From: Geminocystis sp. NIES-3709
GTDB lineage: Bacteria > Cyanobacteriota > Cyanobacteriia > Cyanobacteriales > Cyanobacteriaceae
DNA length: 32,475 nucleotides
Reading direction: 5' to 3'
NCBI RefSeq assembly: GCF_001548115.1
Contig: NZ_AP014826.1
Span: forward strand, 1-32,475
The translations under genes were made by a program, and so were the position numbers. Position 1 is the first letter of the stretch. Each line of letters begins with the position of its first letter. This document shows positions 6,624 to 14,013 of the stretch, piece after piece. The notes below the pieces were generated by a model, which saw only the letters and a program-made list of their open reading frames with translations, was not told the origin of the DNA and did not search any database.

Positions 6624-9205
6624 TATTCTTCTCCTGTTTCTTCTTGTGGTTCTTCTGTCTTAACTATAGCTCCTAACAACAGACTAAGATTATATAATAT
6701 ATCCATAAGTCGTTTATGAATACTAACGTTGCCTTCCTTGAGTTTAGGAAAGGTCAGCATCGGGATATTTTCTCCTATCTCATCCACCTCCCCTACAAAT
6801 ACTGGCAATGTGCCTACTCCTATAGGCAACCCCAACCCCTTTAATAATTCCATGACGATCGCATTATTCTTGAGTGCTAATCCATGTGTCTGCTGTATAT
6901 TACTAGACAAACTAGAGAGCATATAAGCGACTTCTGCAAGTAGTGTGCCTAAACCCTCAAAACTAATATGGCTATTGCCATCGGCACTAGGCAAAAAACC
7001 ACTGCCCATCTCCTGCCAATTAAGTCCCTTATCTAAATCCTCTAAATAGCTCTCAAATAATTGTAGAAAATTCTCACAAAGAATAATATCACCCCTCAAA
7101 AATTCGTCATTAAGTGGGTCATCATCGGTAAGATTTTTATATTTATTACATCGGTTCTGGTAGGCTATTCCCATTCTTTCTTCTGTGTCAAGACCACCTA
7201 ATTGTCCATTATTTACTGAGGTATTGCCACCTTTATTATCAGCAAATTGTCCTCTTATCCACCCATCTGGAATTATTGCATTGGCTACCCCATCTCCGTC
7301 AGCATCTTGATAAGGTACTGTTACCCGTTGCCTAGTTGCAATAACAGAACCATCAGGATTAAAAGCTACACCGTAGCCTTTGGCAAACCAGTCTAGCTTC
7401 CGTGCTATATTCATGAAAAATGGCAACATCTCGGAGGGATTCTCTGGATTAGGATAATAGGCAAATTCTCCAGCACCCAGACAAGCATGAATTTCTTTTA
7501 ACCTTACACTATCAACCATATCGTCATTCTCCTGTATTGCTTTTATTCCTTGTAAGTAAATTAAGTATAATTCATCGGTAATGTTACCTGTTTCATACAA
7601 TTCTAACCATTCAGACTCTGACCACATTTCTAGGGTAGAGGATATATTATCGGATAAACTACCTACTTCTGTCTCTGTTAATACCTCACTGGTGAAGCCT
7701 TGTAAAACATTTTCTACAGTGTGGTTGTCATAGGTAGTATAAACAAAGTTGCCACTAATAAATCGGTAATTATCAGAGTCAGCTATATCCCTTAACAACA
7801 AGTACCGATTATTTATTGCCTTAAGATACTGATAAAACCCGCTATGATTCCAGTAATTGATAGCGTAATTAGGAGTCAACAACACTTGCTGATAACTCTT
7901 ATTGTAGGTTGCTATATCAACCAATACATCTTGACCAAAAACACTACCAACACCACTGGGAAAAGCACGATAAGCACCGATAAACCGACTCTCAATAGTA
8001 TCGTACAACTCATCAGTATCTGCATTTATAGGATGTGCCTGAACGTCTGCAATTACGGGATAATCTAATAAAGTCGTTCCTACCAACTCATAAAAGGCAA
8101 GGTTAGGGTTACTAAAGTCAGTAGTAACGTCATCAGGGTTTCTAGTAGTGTGCCAACCCGTCCGCTTAAACAACTGTAAATAGCTTAATCCATGCAGTTG
8201 AGCGTATCTTATAAGAGGGTTAAAGGCAAAAGTAGTATTATTAGGTAATATGCCTAAATCTTCATAAATACTGCCGTTACCCCACTTATTATTGTTAGCT
8301 CTTTGTAAATAACAAAAATCAGTAAGATAGCTAGGAAAGCCGTCAAACAATACAGTATAGCCGTCAGCGACTAAGTTATTAGATTCTGTAGTAACACCAC
8401 GCTCAATCTTTTGTAAGTATCTTTGTTGAGGCATTAAACCTACAGGGTAACGCATCCAACCATTGCTATAATCAATCTGATAGAAGTAGTCTATGTGTAC
8501 CTGATATAAGTAATCAGCTAAGGCATCGGCAACATCAGTAAAATACTCTTCAATGTCTGCATACAGCAGAAACGGTGGCAAACCTGACGGTTGGTAGTCG
8601 AACCATACACCGTTAATCGATCGACTGATAACAATACTGTTAGCACAGAAGGCATTATAATTAAACTCATAATTGGCATCCTCAATGGCATGATTGATGA
8701 TACGGTTTAAGTCAATCTGCTCACCATTTGACGTTATGTCGTACCGTACTTGGTTTATTGTCTTGATACTACCGACAACCCCGTTTTGCTCCCCTTGATA
8801 CAGCAAGAAAGTAACTCTATACTTACCCGTAGGCAATTCTACAAAATAATTCTCGTTACTCTGGTATCGTTGGGGATAATCAAAACTAGGCACAACAATC
8901 AGATTATCGCTACCGTCAAGAATCGGATTACCGTTTATATCAAGTAAGTTCCTCTCAAATATAGCCGTATCAGGGCTGAAGTTAAAGGTTTTGCAGAAGC
9001 CGTAAACGTAATCGCTATAATTTTCTGCCCATAAGTAGTTATAGGGGGTAAACCTATCGATCGCCATCAACTCATAACTAGGGATATTGCAGACATTACC
9101 AAACCCACTAGGTAAATGCAGAAACTCAAGCACGTCATAGGTTTGGTCAAAGTCATAACGTGCTATAGCTGATTTAAAAAGGATGTCGTAATCAGGATGT
9201 TGCAT
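6623..9205 (-). CDS. Large putative virion protein, 860 aa
   Basis: Largest protein in the window, strikingly rich in Tyr, Asn and Asp. It lacks the long coiled coil expected of a tape-measure protein. A DADGDG segment near residue 635 has the spacing of a calcium-binding loop. The last 120 residues look helical and amphipathic and end in an acidic tail (EEPQEETGEE). Its composition and length suit a host-contacting fibre, spike or minor coat protein. It lies between the 45-aa gene and the 410-aa gene with overlapping stops and starts. I cannot name its family. Confidence 0.6.
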   Translation of the reverse strand: MQHPDYDILFKSAIARYDFDQTYDVLEFLHLPSGFGNVCNIPSYELMAIDRFTPYNYLWAENYSDYVYGFCKTFNFSPDTAIFERNLLDINGNPILDGSDNLIVVPSFDYPQRYQSNENYFVELPTGKYRVTFLLYQGEQNGVVGSIKTINQVRYDITSNGEQIDLNRIINHAIEDANYEFNYNAFCANSIVISRSINGVWFDYQPSGLPPFLLYADIEEYFTDVADALADYLYQVHIDYFYQIDYSNGWMRYPVGLMPQQRYLQKIERGVTTESNNLVADGYTVLFDGFPSYLTDFCYLQRANNNKWGNGSIYEDLGILPNNTTFAFNPLIRYAQLHGLSYLQLFKRTGWHTTRNPDDVTTDFSNPNLAFYELVGTTLLDYPVIADVQAHPINADTDELYDTIESRFIGAYRAFPSGVGSVFGQDVLVDIATYNKSYQQVLLTPNYAINYWNHSGFYQYLKAINNRYLLLRDIADSDNYRFISGNFVYTTYDNHTVENVLQGFTSEVLTETEVGSLSDNISSTLEMWSESEWLELYETGNITDELYLIYLQGIKAIQENDDMVDSVRLKEIHACLGAGEFAYYPNPENPSEMLPFFMNIARKLDWFAKGYGVAFNPDGSVIATRQRVTVPYQDADGDGVANAIIPDGWIRGQFADNKGGNTSVNNGQLGGLDTEERMGIAYQNRCNKYKNLTDDDPLNDEFLRGDIILCENFLQLFESYLEDLDKGLNWQEMGSGFLPSADGNSHISFEGLGTLLAEVAYMLSSLSSNIQQTHGLALKNNAIVMELLKGLGLPIGVGTLPVFVGEVDEIGENIPMLTFPKLKEGNVSIHKRLMDILYNLSLLLGAIVKTEEPQEETGEE

Positions 9206-9342
9206 TATTGCCTTAATTTATAGCCGTCTTGTTGTAGTTTACGGATAGCTTGTTTAGTGGTAATCTCTTGCCCAGTGGCTTGTCTTACTTCTGCTTTTTT
9301 GGCTTGTATAGCCTGTCCGTTGATGTATTTAAGTTCTGTCAT
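9205..9342 (-). CDS. Small basic protein, 45 aa
   Basis: A 45-aa frame fills the gap between the beta-helix gene and the 860-aa gene. It begins MTELKYINGQAIQAKKAEVR and ends YKLRQ, and is rich in Lys, Gln and Arg with no hydrophobic segment. Its TAA overlaps the downstream ATG by one base, the same junction used elsewhere in this operon, which supports it as a real gene. It may be a small helical connector or chaperone; no family is recognised. Confidence 0.6.
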   Translation of the reverse strand: MTELKYINGQAIQAKKAEVRQATGQEITTKQAIRKLQQDGYKLRQ

Positions 9343-9346
9343 AGTT

Positions 9347-10342
9347 TTAGATATATTTGATAAGATTTTTAGCAGGGTCAATTCCCCACTGTGCGGTTAA
9401 TGCAGTATCATCGGCTACCTCCGATTGTTTCACAAAGATAGTATTTCTAGTGGCTTCCGATGCTCCAATTGTACCTGTAGTATCAGTTAATAAGACTAAT
9501 GTACTAGCTTCTGCGTCAATAAGAGTAAAATCAGCACTACCCGTATTTGTTAGGTTAAGATTTTTTAACTCTGCAATACAGTTCAGAAAAGTTACAGCAT
9601 TATAATTGTAAGTATCATTGCAATTAAAGCTACAACTATCTACTTTTACCATGCTACCAATGCAGTAAACCACTGGTACTCCAGACCACGAACTGCGAGT
9701 ATCAGCATCAAATATGCAATTCTCAAATAGTACATTATTATTAAGAATTACAAACGGCTCGTTATTAGGCAAGTCAAAGATGAGGTTGCTAAAAGTACAC
9801 GGAGAACGCCCATAAACATACTTCGGTGGGATGTCGGTATCTTCATAGCCAACATTATCAAATCCATTGGTATAGAGTATCGTAGCAGTGCCACCGCCAT
9901 TGATTTTGATACCACCACTAACGTAGTTATTGACTAAATTACCACCAAAATTAGTTTCCCAGATACCCCCATAATGAACAGGATAGAGCTTCCTTGTGTC
10001 AATGATAGGGTCAATGAAAGTACCTGCTATGTTAATTTCAGGATTGATTATTTTGTGGTTGGCTATACTGTCAATTGCTTTTTGGATTGTGGCAAATGGC
10101 AATAGTTCCGTACCTTCCCCTGTGGTATCATTACCCGTTGCACTATCAACAAAGATTGAGGTATAAATCGCTTTCTCTGTGGCATTTATTGGGTCACTAG
10201 CAAGGTCGGTTAATTCATTGTCAATCAGGTCGTTAAACTGCTTACATAGCAATGATGCGTTAGGGTGTTTTGGCTGTCCTGTGCTAGATGGTGTACTATT
10301 TACCCCAGATAATATCGGTATTTTACGATCGGCTAATGTCAT
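9347..10342 (-). CDS. Right-handed beta-helix tailspike-like protein
   Basis: 331 aa. A short N-terminal domain (about 1-65) is followed by a pectate-lyase-like solenoid opening with IFVDSATGNDTTGEGT and PFATIQKAIDSI, the usual entry of right-handed parallel beta-helices in phage spikes and surface glycan-binding proteins. Regular turns rich in Asn, Gly and Cys continue to about residue 290 (FSNLIFDLPNN, FENCIFDADT, VDSCSFNCND). It probably contacts or degrades the host envelope polysaccharide. No catalytic residues can be assigned. It lies four bases after the stop of the paralogous 103-aa gene. Confidence 0.72.
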   Translation of the reverse strand: MTLADRKIPILSGVNSTPSSTGQPKHPNASLLCKQFNDLIDNELTDLASDPINATEKAIYTSIFVDSATGNDTTGEGTELLPFATIQKAIDSIANHKIINPEINIAGTFIDPIIDTRKLYPVHYGGIWETNFGGNLVNNYVSGGIKINGGGTATILYTNGFDNVGYEDTDIPPKYVYGRSPCTFSNLIFDLPNNEPFVILNNNVLFENCIFDADTRSSWSGVPVVYCIGSMVKVDSCSFNCNDTYNYNAVTFLNCIAELKNLNLTNTGSADFTLIDAEASTLVLLTDTTGTIGASEATRNTIFVKQSEVADDTALTAQWGIDPAKNLIKYI

Positions 10343-10346
10343 ATTG

Positions 10347-10658
10347 TTAATCAGTTAATTGTAAATCGTCATTTAATTGAGTTGCATCCCCAAAATTATT
10401 ATTAGATAAAATCTCAGGCAACATAGTTATTGCACCGATAATAACATCAAAAGAGATACTATATCGCAGTCTAATTGTATCCGTTGCTATACCAAGAGGT
10501 ATAGTAGGAATTAGTAACCCTGCGGAGTACAGCTTTTGTACTATTCTATAAGCAAGGTCGCCGCCAGAGAAATTGTTAGATAATCCCAAATCAGTTAACG
10601 GAATAATCAGATTATTACCGTCAAGATTAAGATTAGGAAAAATATTTGAAGGTGTCAC
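10347..10658 (-). CDS. Putative virion protein, 103 aa, with C-terminal LQLTD peptide
   Basis: Paralogue of the protein at 4306: TPSNIFPNLNLDGNN, then a helix, then DTIRLRYSISFDV. I chose the GTG at 10658 because GGAG lies eight bases upstream and the homology to the 4306 protein begins right there. An ATG at 10685 would add nine residues and enlarge the overlap with the upstream membrane gene to 53 bases. The C-terminus (FGDATQLNDDLQLTD) is nearly identical to that of the protein at 11233. Likely a structural subunit; role unknown. Confidence 0.62.
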   Translation of the reverse strand: MTPSNIFPNLNLDGNNLIIPLTDLGLSNNFSGGDLAYRIVQKLYSAGLLIPTIPLGIATDTIRLRYSISFDVIIGAITMLPEILSNNNFGDATQLNDDLQLTD

Positions 10659-11097
10659 GCTTTTTTCTCCATAGGTAAATACCATAGAACATAGGCAATG
10701 CTACCATAATATTATAGAAGAAATGCAGTTCTATGCGTGGAATAAGCAATTCAGGAAGAGTCGCAGGTTTAGGAAAACCCCACCAGTAATGCTTTGTGAC
10801 TGCCTGTAATAGTAATTGAAAATGCTCAAGATGATGATAAAAAGCAAGAACAAAGGTAGCGTATAGCCATTTATTCCACCTCATCATAGGATAAATACCG
10901 AGTAGCATAAACAGAGCGTGTCCATAATGCAAAAACTCACTACGCACGAGATAAGGTTTCCACAGTCCGAGCAGTCCTAAGCACTCAGGTCTAGCCCAGT
11001 GTAACAAGTGAAGTTGAATCATTTGAGCGATATGTTCTGCCAAATGTGAAAGGATAATCAGGTTAAATATTGTCAGCATCATACCTCCATGCAACAT
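10633..11097 (-). CDS. Histidine-rich integral membrane protein
   Basis: 154 aa with four or five hydrophobic helices. Histidines and glutamates lie at membrane edges in the patterns HLAEH, LHLLHW, FLHYGHA, FYHHLEH and RIELHFFYN, followed by a basic C-terminus (WRKKRD). I recall bacterial membrane proteins of unknown function with the same HxxEH, HxxEH and RxELHFFYN layout, so this is probably such a family captured by a phage. The clusters could bind a metal. ATGs at 11082 and 11079 lie just after a GGAGG and may be the true starts. The gene overlaps both neighbours. Confidence 0.62.
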   Translation of the reverse strand: MLHGGMMLTIFNLIILSHLAEHIAQMIQLHLLHWARPECLGLLGLWKPYLVRSEFLHYGHALFMLLGIYPMMRWNKWLYATFVLAFYHHLEHFQLLLQAVTKHYWWGFPKPATLPELLIPRIELHFFYNIMVALPMFYGIYLWRKKRDTFKYFS

Positions 11098-11215
11098 ACA
11101 CCAATGCTACGTTAACTATTATCAATAACATTATTACTATTATTGTATGGTGTCTTGACACAGCTAAGAACCAAGATATAATAAACAAAAATAATAAGCA
11201 ATATAAATTTATCAC
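11063..11215 (-). CDS. Small two-helix membrane protein, 50 aa, GTG start
   Basis: A 50-aa frame in the gap upstream of the histidine-rich membrane gene. It starts with GTG at 11215, with AGAGGT and AGGAGG just upstream (11218-11230). Two hydrophobic helices are seen (CLLFLFIISWFLAV at about 6-19 and IIVIMLLIIVNVALVYVAW at about 25-43), separated by SRHHT, with an acidic C-terminus. The end overlaps the start of the next gene by about 35 bases, indicating coupling. Size and topology fit a holin or a virion membrane protein. Confidence 0.6.
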   Translation of the reverse strand: MINLYCLLFLFIISWFLAVSRHHTIIVIMLLIIVNVALVYVAWRYDADNI

Positions 11216-11232
11216 ACCTCTATTGTTACCTC

Positions 11233-11844
11233 CTAATCAGTTAATTGTAAATTGTCATTCAACTGGGTTTCGTCTCCAAACCCGACTTCTTCTTCCTCCT
11301 CTGTAGCACCAATAGCAGATATTAGGTTATTAGTTTGTAAGTAGGTAGTATAATTAAACGGTATTGATACAGTACAGTCTATAGTCACAGTGTCAGTTAT
11401 ACCTTTAAAAGTCGGTGTTATCTGCACTCTTTTATAGTTCTCTACATCGTCCGCCAACAGTTGCTGACAAGCCCAATAAAAATATTGCTCTAAGGTCAAC
11501 CCACTAGGCTCGGCTGTTATTGGTAAAAAGTCACCAATACTCGGCTCGGCATCATCGGCAGTCCAGTCCACACTACCACCGAATCTCTCAATAATATTAG
11601 TGAGAAGATTAGCACCAGAGTTTAGAGCAGTATTACTAACCTGCAACCCGACTCTCAGGTTGACAAACTGAGTAAACCTGTCTCCTGATCCTGCAATAGC
11701 CAATGACAACTGCACAGCATCTTTTATTAACCTATCATCAGAGAAGCTGTACCCATATCTTAGGAGTAGGGCAGAGAATACGATCGCTCTCTGAAAAGAG
11801 TCAATACCGTAGGAGTTGCGGAGAGCAAGAGAAGGTAAAATCAT
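11233..11844 (-). CDS. Putative virion protein, 203 aa, with C-terminal LQLTD peptide
   Basis: The N-terminal half is helical (RNSYGIDSFQRAIVFSALLL). The C-terminal half carries ITPTFKGITDTVTIDCTVSI, resembling the strand pair of the proteins at 10347 and 4306. After an acidic run (TEEEEEVG) the protein ends FGDETQLNDNLQLTD. Its start overlaps the TGA of the upstream small gene (ATGA), making it the second gene of the late operon. Structural role inferred from context; family not recognised. Confidence 0.6.
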   Translation of the reverse strand: MILPSLALRNSYGIDSFQRAIVFSALLLRYGYSFSDDRLIKDAVQLSLAIAGSGDRFTQFVNLRVGLQVSNTALNSGANLLTNIIERFGGSVDWTADDAEPSIGDFLPITAEPSGLTLEQYFYWACQQLLADDVENYKRVQITPTFKGITDTVTIDCTVSIPFNYTTYLQTNNLISAIGATEEEEEVGFGDETQLNDNLQLTD

Positions 11845-12020
11845 CGTGGTGCGCCCCCCTGTAAACGTCCTTGCATATAACCAATATAACCTGACACAGA
11901 GACTTTAATAAGGTCAGCCACCAAGCCTTGAGAATAGTCAGAGCGGTCAAACAAAATAGCCATAGCTAAAAGCGTGATTAAGGCAATGTTAATAAGAAAA
12001 ATGGCTTGTTGCTCAGACAC
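11841..12020 (-). CDS. Small single-helix membrane protein, first gene of the late operon
   Basis: A 59-aa frame with GTG at 12020, four bases after a perfect AGGAGG (12025-12030). It starts MSEQQAIFLINIALITLLAM with one transmembrane helix (about 6-23), followed by FDRSDYSQGLVADLIKVSVS and a basic end (QGRLQGGAPR). The charged N-terminus, single helix and amphipathic C-terminal helix resemble small phage holins or pinholins. A filament-type coat or membrane-linked virion protein is the alternative. It is the first gene downstream of the late promoter. Confidence 0.65.
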   Translation of the reverse strand: MSEQQAIFLINIALITLLAMAILFDRSDYSQGLVADLIKVSVSGYIGYMQGRLQGGAPR

Positions 12021-12053
12021 AGTGCCTCCTACGGAGCTATGGGAAATATAGCC

Positions 12054-12097
12054 ATTATACTCTATTTTAATTAATTTTGCTAAATAGGGTATAATAG
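12054..12097. promoter_or_regulatory. Divergent promoter pair, late operon (-) and TGT-like gene (+)
   Basis: Minus strand: AATAGAGTATAATGG, with the -10 at 12059-12054, reads into the late operon about 35 bases upstream of its first start codon. Plus strand: CTAAATAGGGTATAATAG at 12080-12097, with the -10 at 12090-12095, reads into the gene at 12118. The -35 boxes are weak on both sides, which suggests activator dependence. The plus copy is identical over 18 bp to copies at 28800-28817 (+) and 15137-15154 (-). Confidence 0.6.
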
Positions 12098-12117
12098 ATA
12101 AATATAAAATAATAATT

Positions 12118-12846
12118 ATGATTATCTATTTTGGAAATACTGCCAGAAAAGAAGTAATAGAATGGCATAAAAATTATGGCAATGTAGGGACATTAATCTC
12201 AATAAAAGAAGGTGAAATTACTCCCCCGACAATACCTTTAGCTTTAGATAATGGTGCTTTTAGTTATTATTTATCGGGAGAAAATTTTGATTTTGATAAA
12301 TATTTTCAAAGACTTAATAATTATTTAAAAAGATGTATTAATCAGCCTGATTGGTTGTTAATACCTGATATGGTAGGCAATAAACAAGAAACTATAGCAC
12401 GTTGGAATTATTGTTATCCATTTTTGCAAAAATATAATTTACCCTTAGCTTTTGCGGTACAGGATGGCATGGATAAACATGATGTACCAAAGAATGCAGA
12501 AGTTATTTTTATTGGTGGGAGTACCAACTGGAAATTATCCACAGCTTCTTATTGGACGGCTCATTTTCCGAAGGTTCACATGGCGAGAGTTAATGCGTGG
12601 AATAGATTATGTTATTGCTTAGAAAGTAAAATAAACAGTGTTGATGGCACAGGATTTTTTAGAGGGGGAATAAACAGCCAGCAGTCAAAAGACGCAGAAC
12701 TGTTTTTACGCTATCAAAAAGGATTAGTTGATAGTGATTGGAATAATTTAAAGGTAGCTTCTCCTAGTAAAAGAAAACTATTGCTACAAGAAAGTAAAGG
12801 AGAATTATTTGATATATATACCTTACCTATATTTAGAGCTTATTAG
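12118..12846 (+). CDS. TGT/DpdA-like transglycosylase (7-deazaguanine DNA modification candidate)
   Basis: 242 aa with the ordered motifs of a tRNA-guanine transglycosylase-type barrel: LALDNGAFS (D44), IPDMVG (D84), AFAVQDGM (112-118), FIGGSTNWK (131-139), HMARVNAWNRL (154-164) and SVDGTGFFRG (D176). D44, D84 and D176 are plausible equivalents of the base-binding and nucleophilic aspartates of TGT. The lack of tRNA-binding extensions and the phage context favour the DpdA branch, which swaps guanine in DNA for a preQ0-type base and so blocks restriction. No preQ0 synthesis genes are seen here; the host queuosine pathway would supply the base. It diverges from the late operon. Confidence 0.6.
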   Translation: MIIYFGNTARKEVIEWHKNYGNVGTLISIKEGEITPPTIPLALDNGAFSYYLSGENFDFDKYFQRLNNYLKRCINQPDWLLIPDMVGNKQETIARWNYCYPFLQKYNLPLAFAVQDGMDKHDVPKNAEVIFIGGSTNWKLSTASYWTAHFPKVHMARVNAWNRLCYCLESKINSVDGTGFFRGGINSQQSKDAELFLRYQKGLVDSDWNNLKVASPSKRKLLLQESKGELFDIYTLPIFRAY

Positions 12847-13506
12847 TACATAAATCTTATTTAATAAGTAAGATTAACTTAATACATACTACAATTAGTG
12901 GTTTTAACATGGGTGTCTCCCTAAAATAATATATAGTATTATGCAAAGAGTAAATTATATAGATTAGTTGTGATTGCTTTTAAATAAAGGCTTTTAGGAT
13001 TTATGTAGTAATCTGTAACTGTGTATTAATCTTTTTTCCCTTTTACTGTAACTGTTTAATTAATTAGTTAAACTCTATATTTTTAGTTATTTTAATTGTA
13101 GTTTATTTGTTGTTGTCTTTTACTGTACCTGTTTTTGTAATTCTTGTTGTGTATAGTTTTTATATGTAGTAATAGTAAAAAAGTTTATTTTTTAAATAAA
13201 TTAACTAAACTATAATTTTTTCTTGCATATGTAGTAACTATAAAAACAACTACATAAAACAAATTAAATTAATGTAGTATGTAAGACTAAGTTTAATATA
13301 TAATACTAAAATGTAATAAATGTATAACGTACTTACACCCTAAAAATATAAAAAGCGCTCTTTTTTCCCTTTTTGTTATACTACATAGACTAGGTAAGGA
13401 TTTCAGACTTTAGAAAAAGTTTTAAACCGATACATAACCGATACTCCTCTTCTAAAACCCTTACTATGAAATAATTTACTTTGTACCGTAATGAATTGTG
13501 TAATCC
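12847..13506. other. AT-rich gene-free region with short repeats, candidate replication origin
   Basis: No credible gene in 660 bases. ATGTAGTA occurs in direct orientation near 13003, 13164, 13229 and 13272. Inverse copies or partial copies lie near 12887, 13249 and 13379. CTGTAACTGT occurs at 13013-13022 and 13046-13055, and CTGTACCTGT at 13123-13132. TTTTACTGTAMCTGTTT is repeated at 13041-13057 and 13118-13134 (16 of 17), and TTTTTTCCCTTTT at 13032-13044 and 13361-13373. Spaced repeats, high AT content and an adjacent winged-helix gene sharing a domain with the primase fit an iteron-type origin. This is inference. Confidence 0.5.
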
Positions 13507-13911
13507 TTAATTTGTACCTTTTGTACCTTTTTGATAAATAGTAACTTTGACCCCTTTATAAGTAGGCACAATGTAGCAAAAGTTCTTATTGGCTAAGGAT
13601 TTAAGTACCTTGCCTATATCGGCAGTAGTTAAGCCACTAGATTTAAACCTACGGCTGGATTTATAGACATCATTAGAAGTAGCAGTTTTCTTCTTTTTAA
13701 CTATGGTTAATACCTTAGTTTCCAGTTCTGTCAGGTAATCAGGAATCTGAGGTTCTTCTCTGTATTTTAGTGGCATATAAAAACTTCCCTTGTCGCCATA
13801 CAACTTGCTTAATTCCTCCATTTTGTTTAATGCCTCTTGATATAATAAGTAGTGCATTTCTACTGTTTTTCGTAGTCTGTCCATCTCCCGATCCAGTTCT
13901 TCTCTATTCAT
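13507..13911 (-). CDS. Coiled-coil winged-helix DNA-binding protein sharing the primase C-terminal domain
   Basis: 134 aa: an N-terminal coiled coil (about 1-42, dimerisation likely), a linker, then a winged-helix-like domain (about 60-130). The latter aligns with the last 72 residues of the primase/helicase at 26380. Matching segments are SNDVYKSSRRFKSSGLTTAD against ANDVFKSSRQFKTDGMTTAD, and KGVKVTIY against KGVKVKYV. The two domains are homologous. The gene flanks the repeat-rich gene-free region, so it may bind repeats there as a replication initiator, loader or regulator. It is transcribed leftward toward that region, opposite to the next gene. Confidence 0.68.
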   Translation of the reverse strand: MNREELDREMDRLRKTVEMHYLLYQEALNKMEELSKLYGDKGSFYMPLKYREEPQIPDYLTELETKVLTIVKKKKTATSNDVYKSSRRFKSSGLTTADIGKVLKSLANKNFCYIVPTYKGVKVTIYQKGTKGTN

Positions 13912-13966
13912 AGTTGTTCCTTATCTAATATTTACTATGTCTATATTATAGTTGTAAAAAGGTACA

Positions 13967-13995
13967 GTAGGGTATAATGGTAAAATAAAACTAAA
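13967..13995 (+). promoter_or_regulatory. Promoter, GTAGGGTATAATGGTAAAAT type
   Basis: The -10 TATAAT is at 13973-13978 within GTAGGGTATAATGGTAAAAT, followed by AAAACTAAA. A 26-of-29 match lies at 24748-24776 upstream of the SF2 helicase, so the whole block including the transcribed start region is conserved. It would drive the gene at 14014. Confidence 0.55.
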
Positions 13996-14013
13996 AAGGT
14001 AATTAAAGGAACT

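Noticed and set aside
12881-12893. LexA- or NtcA-type host regulator sites
   Set aside because: No GTA-N8-TAC site with promoter placement or clear SOS box was found; the repeats here do not match those consensus forms.
13350-13375. Intrinsic terminator at AAAAAGCGCTC followed by T-run
   Set aside because: The GC core is only the 6-bp palindrome AGCGCT with no loop, so a stable hairpin is unlikely; the T-run is one copy of a 13-bp repeat.
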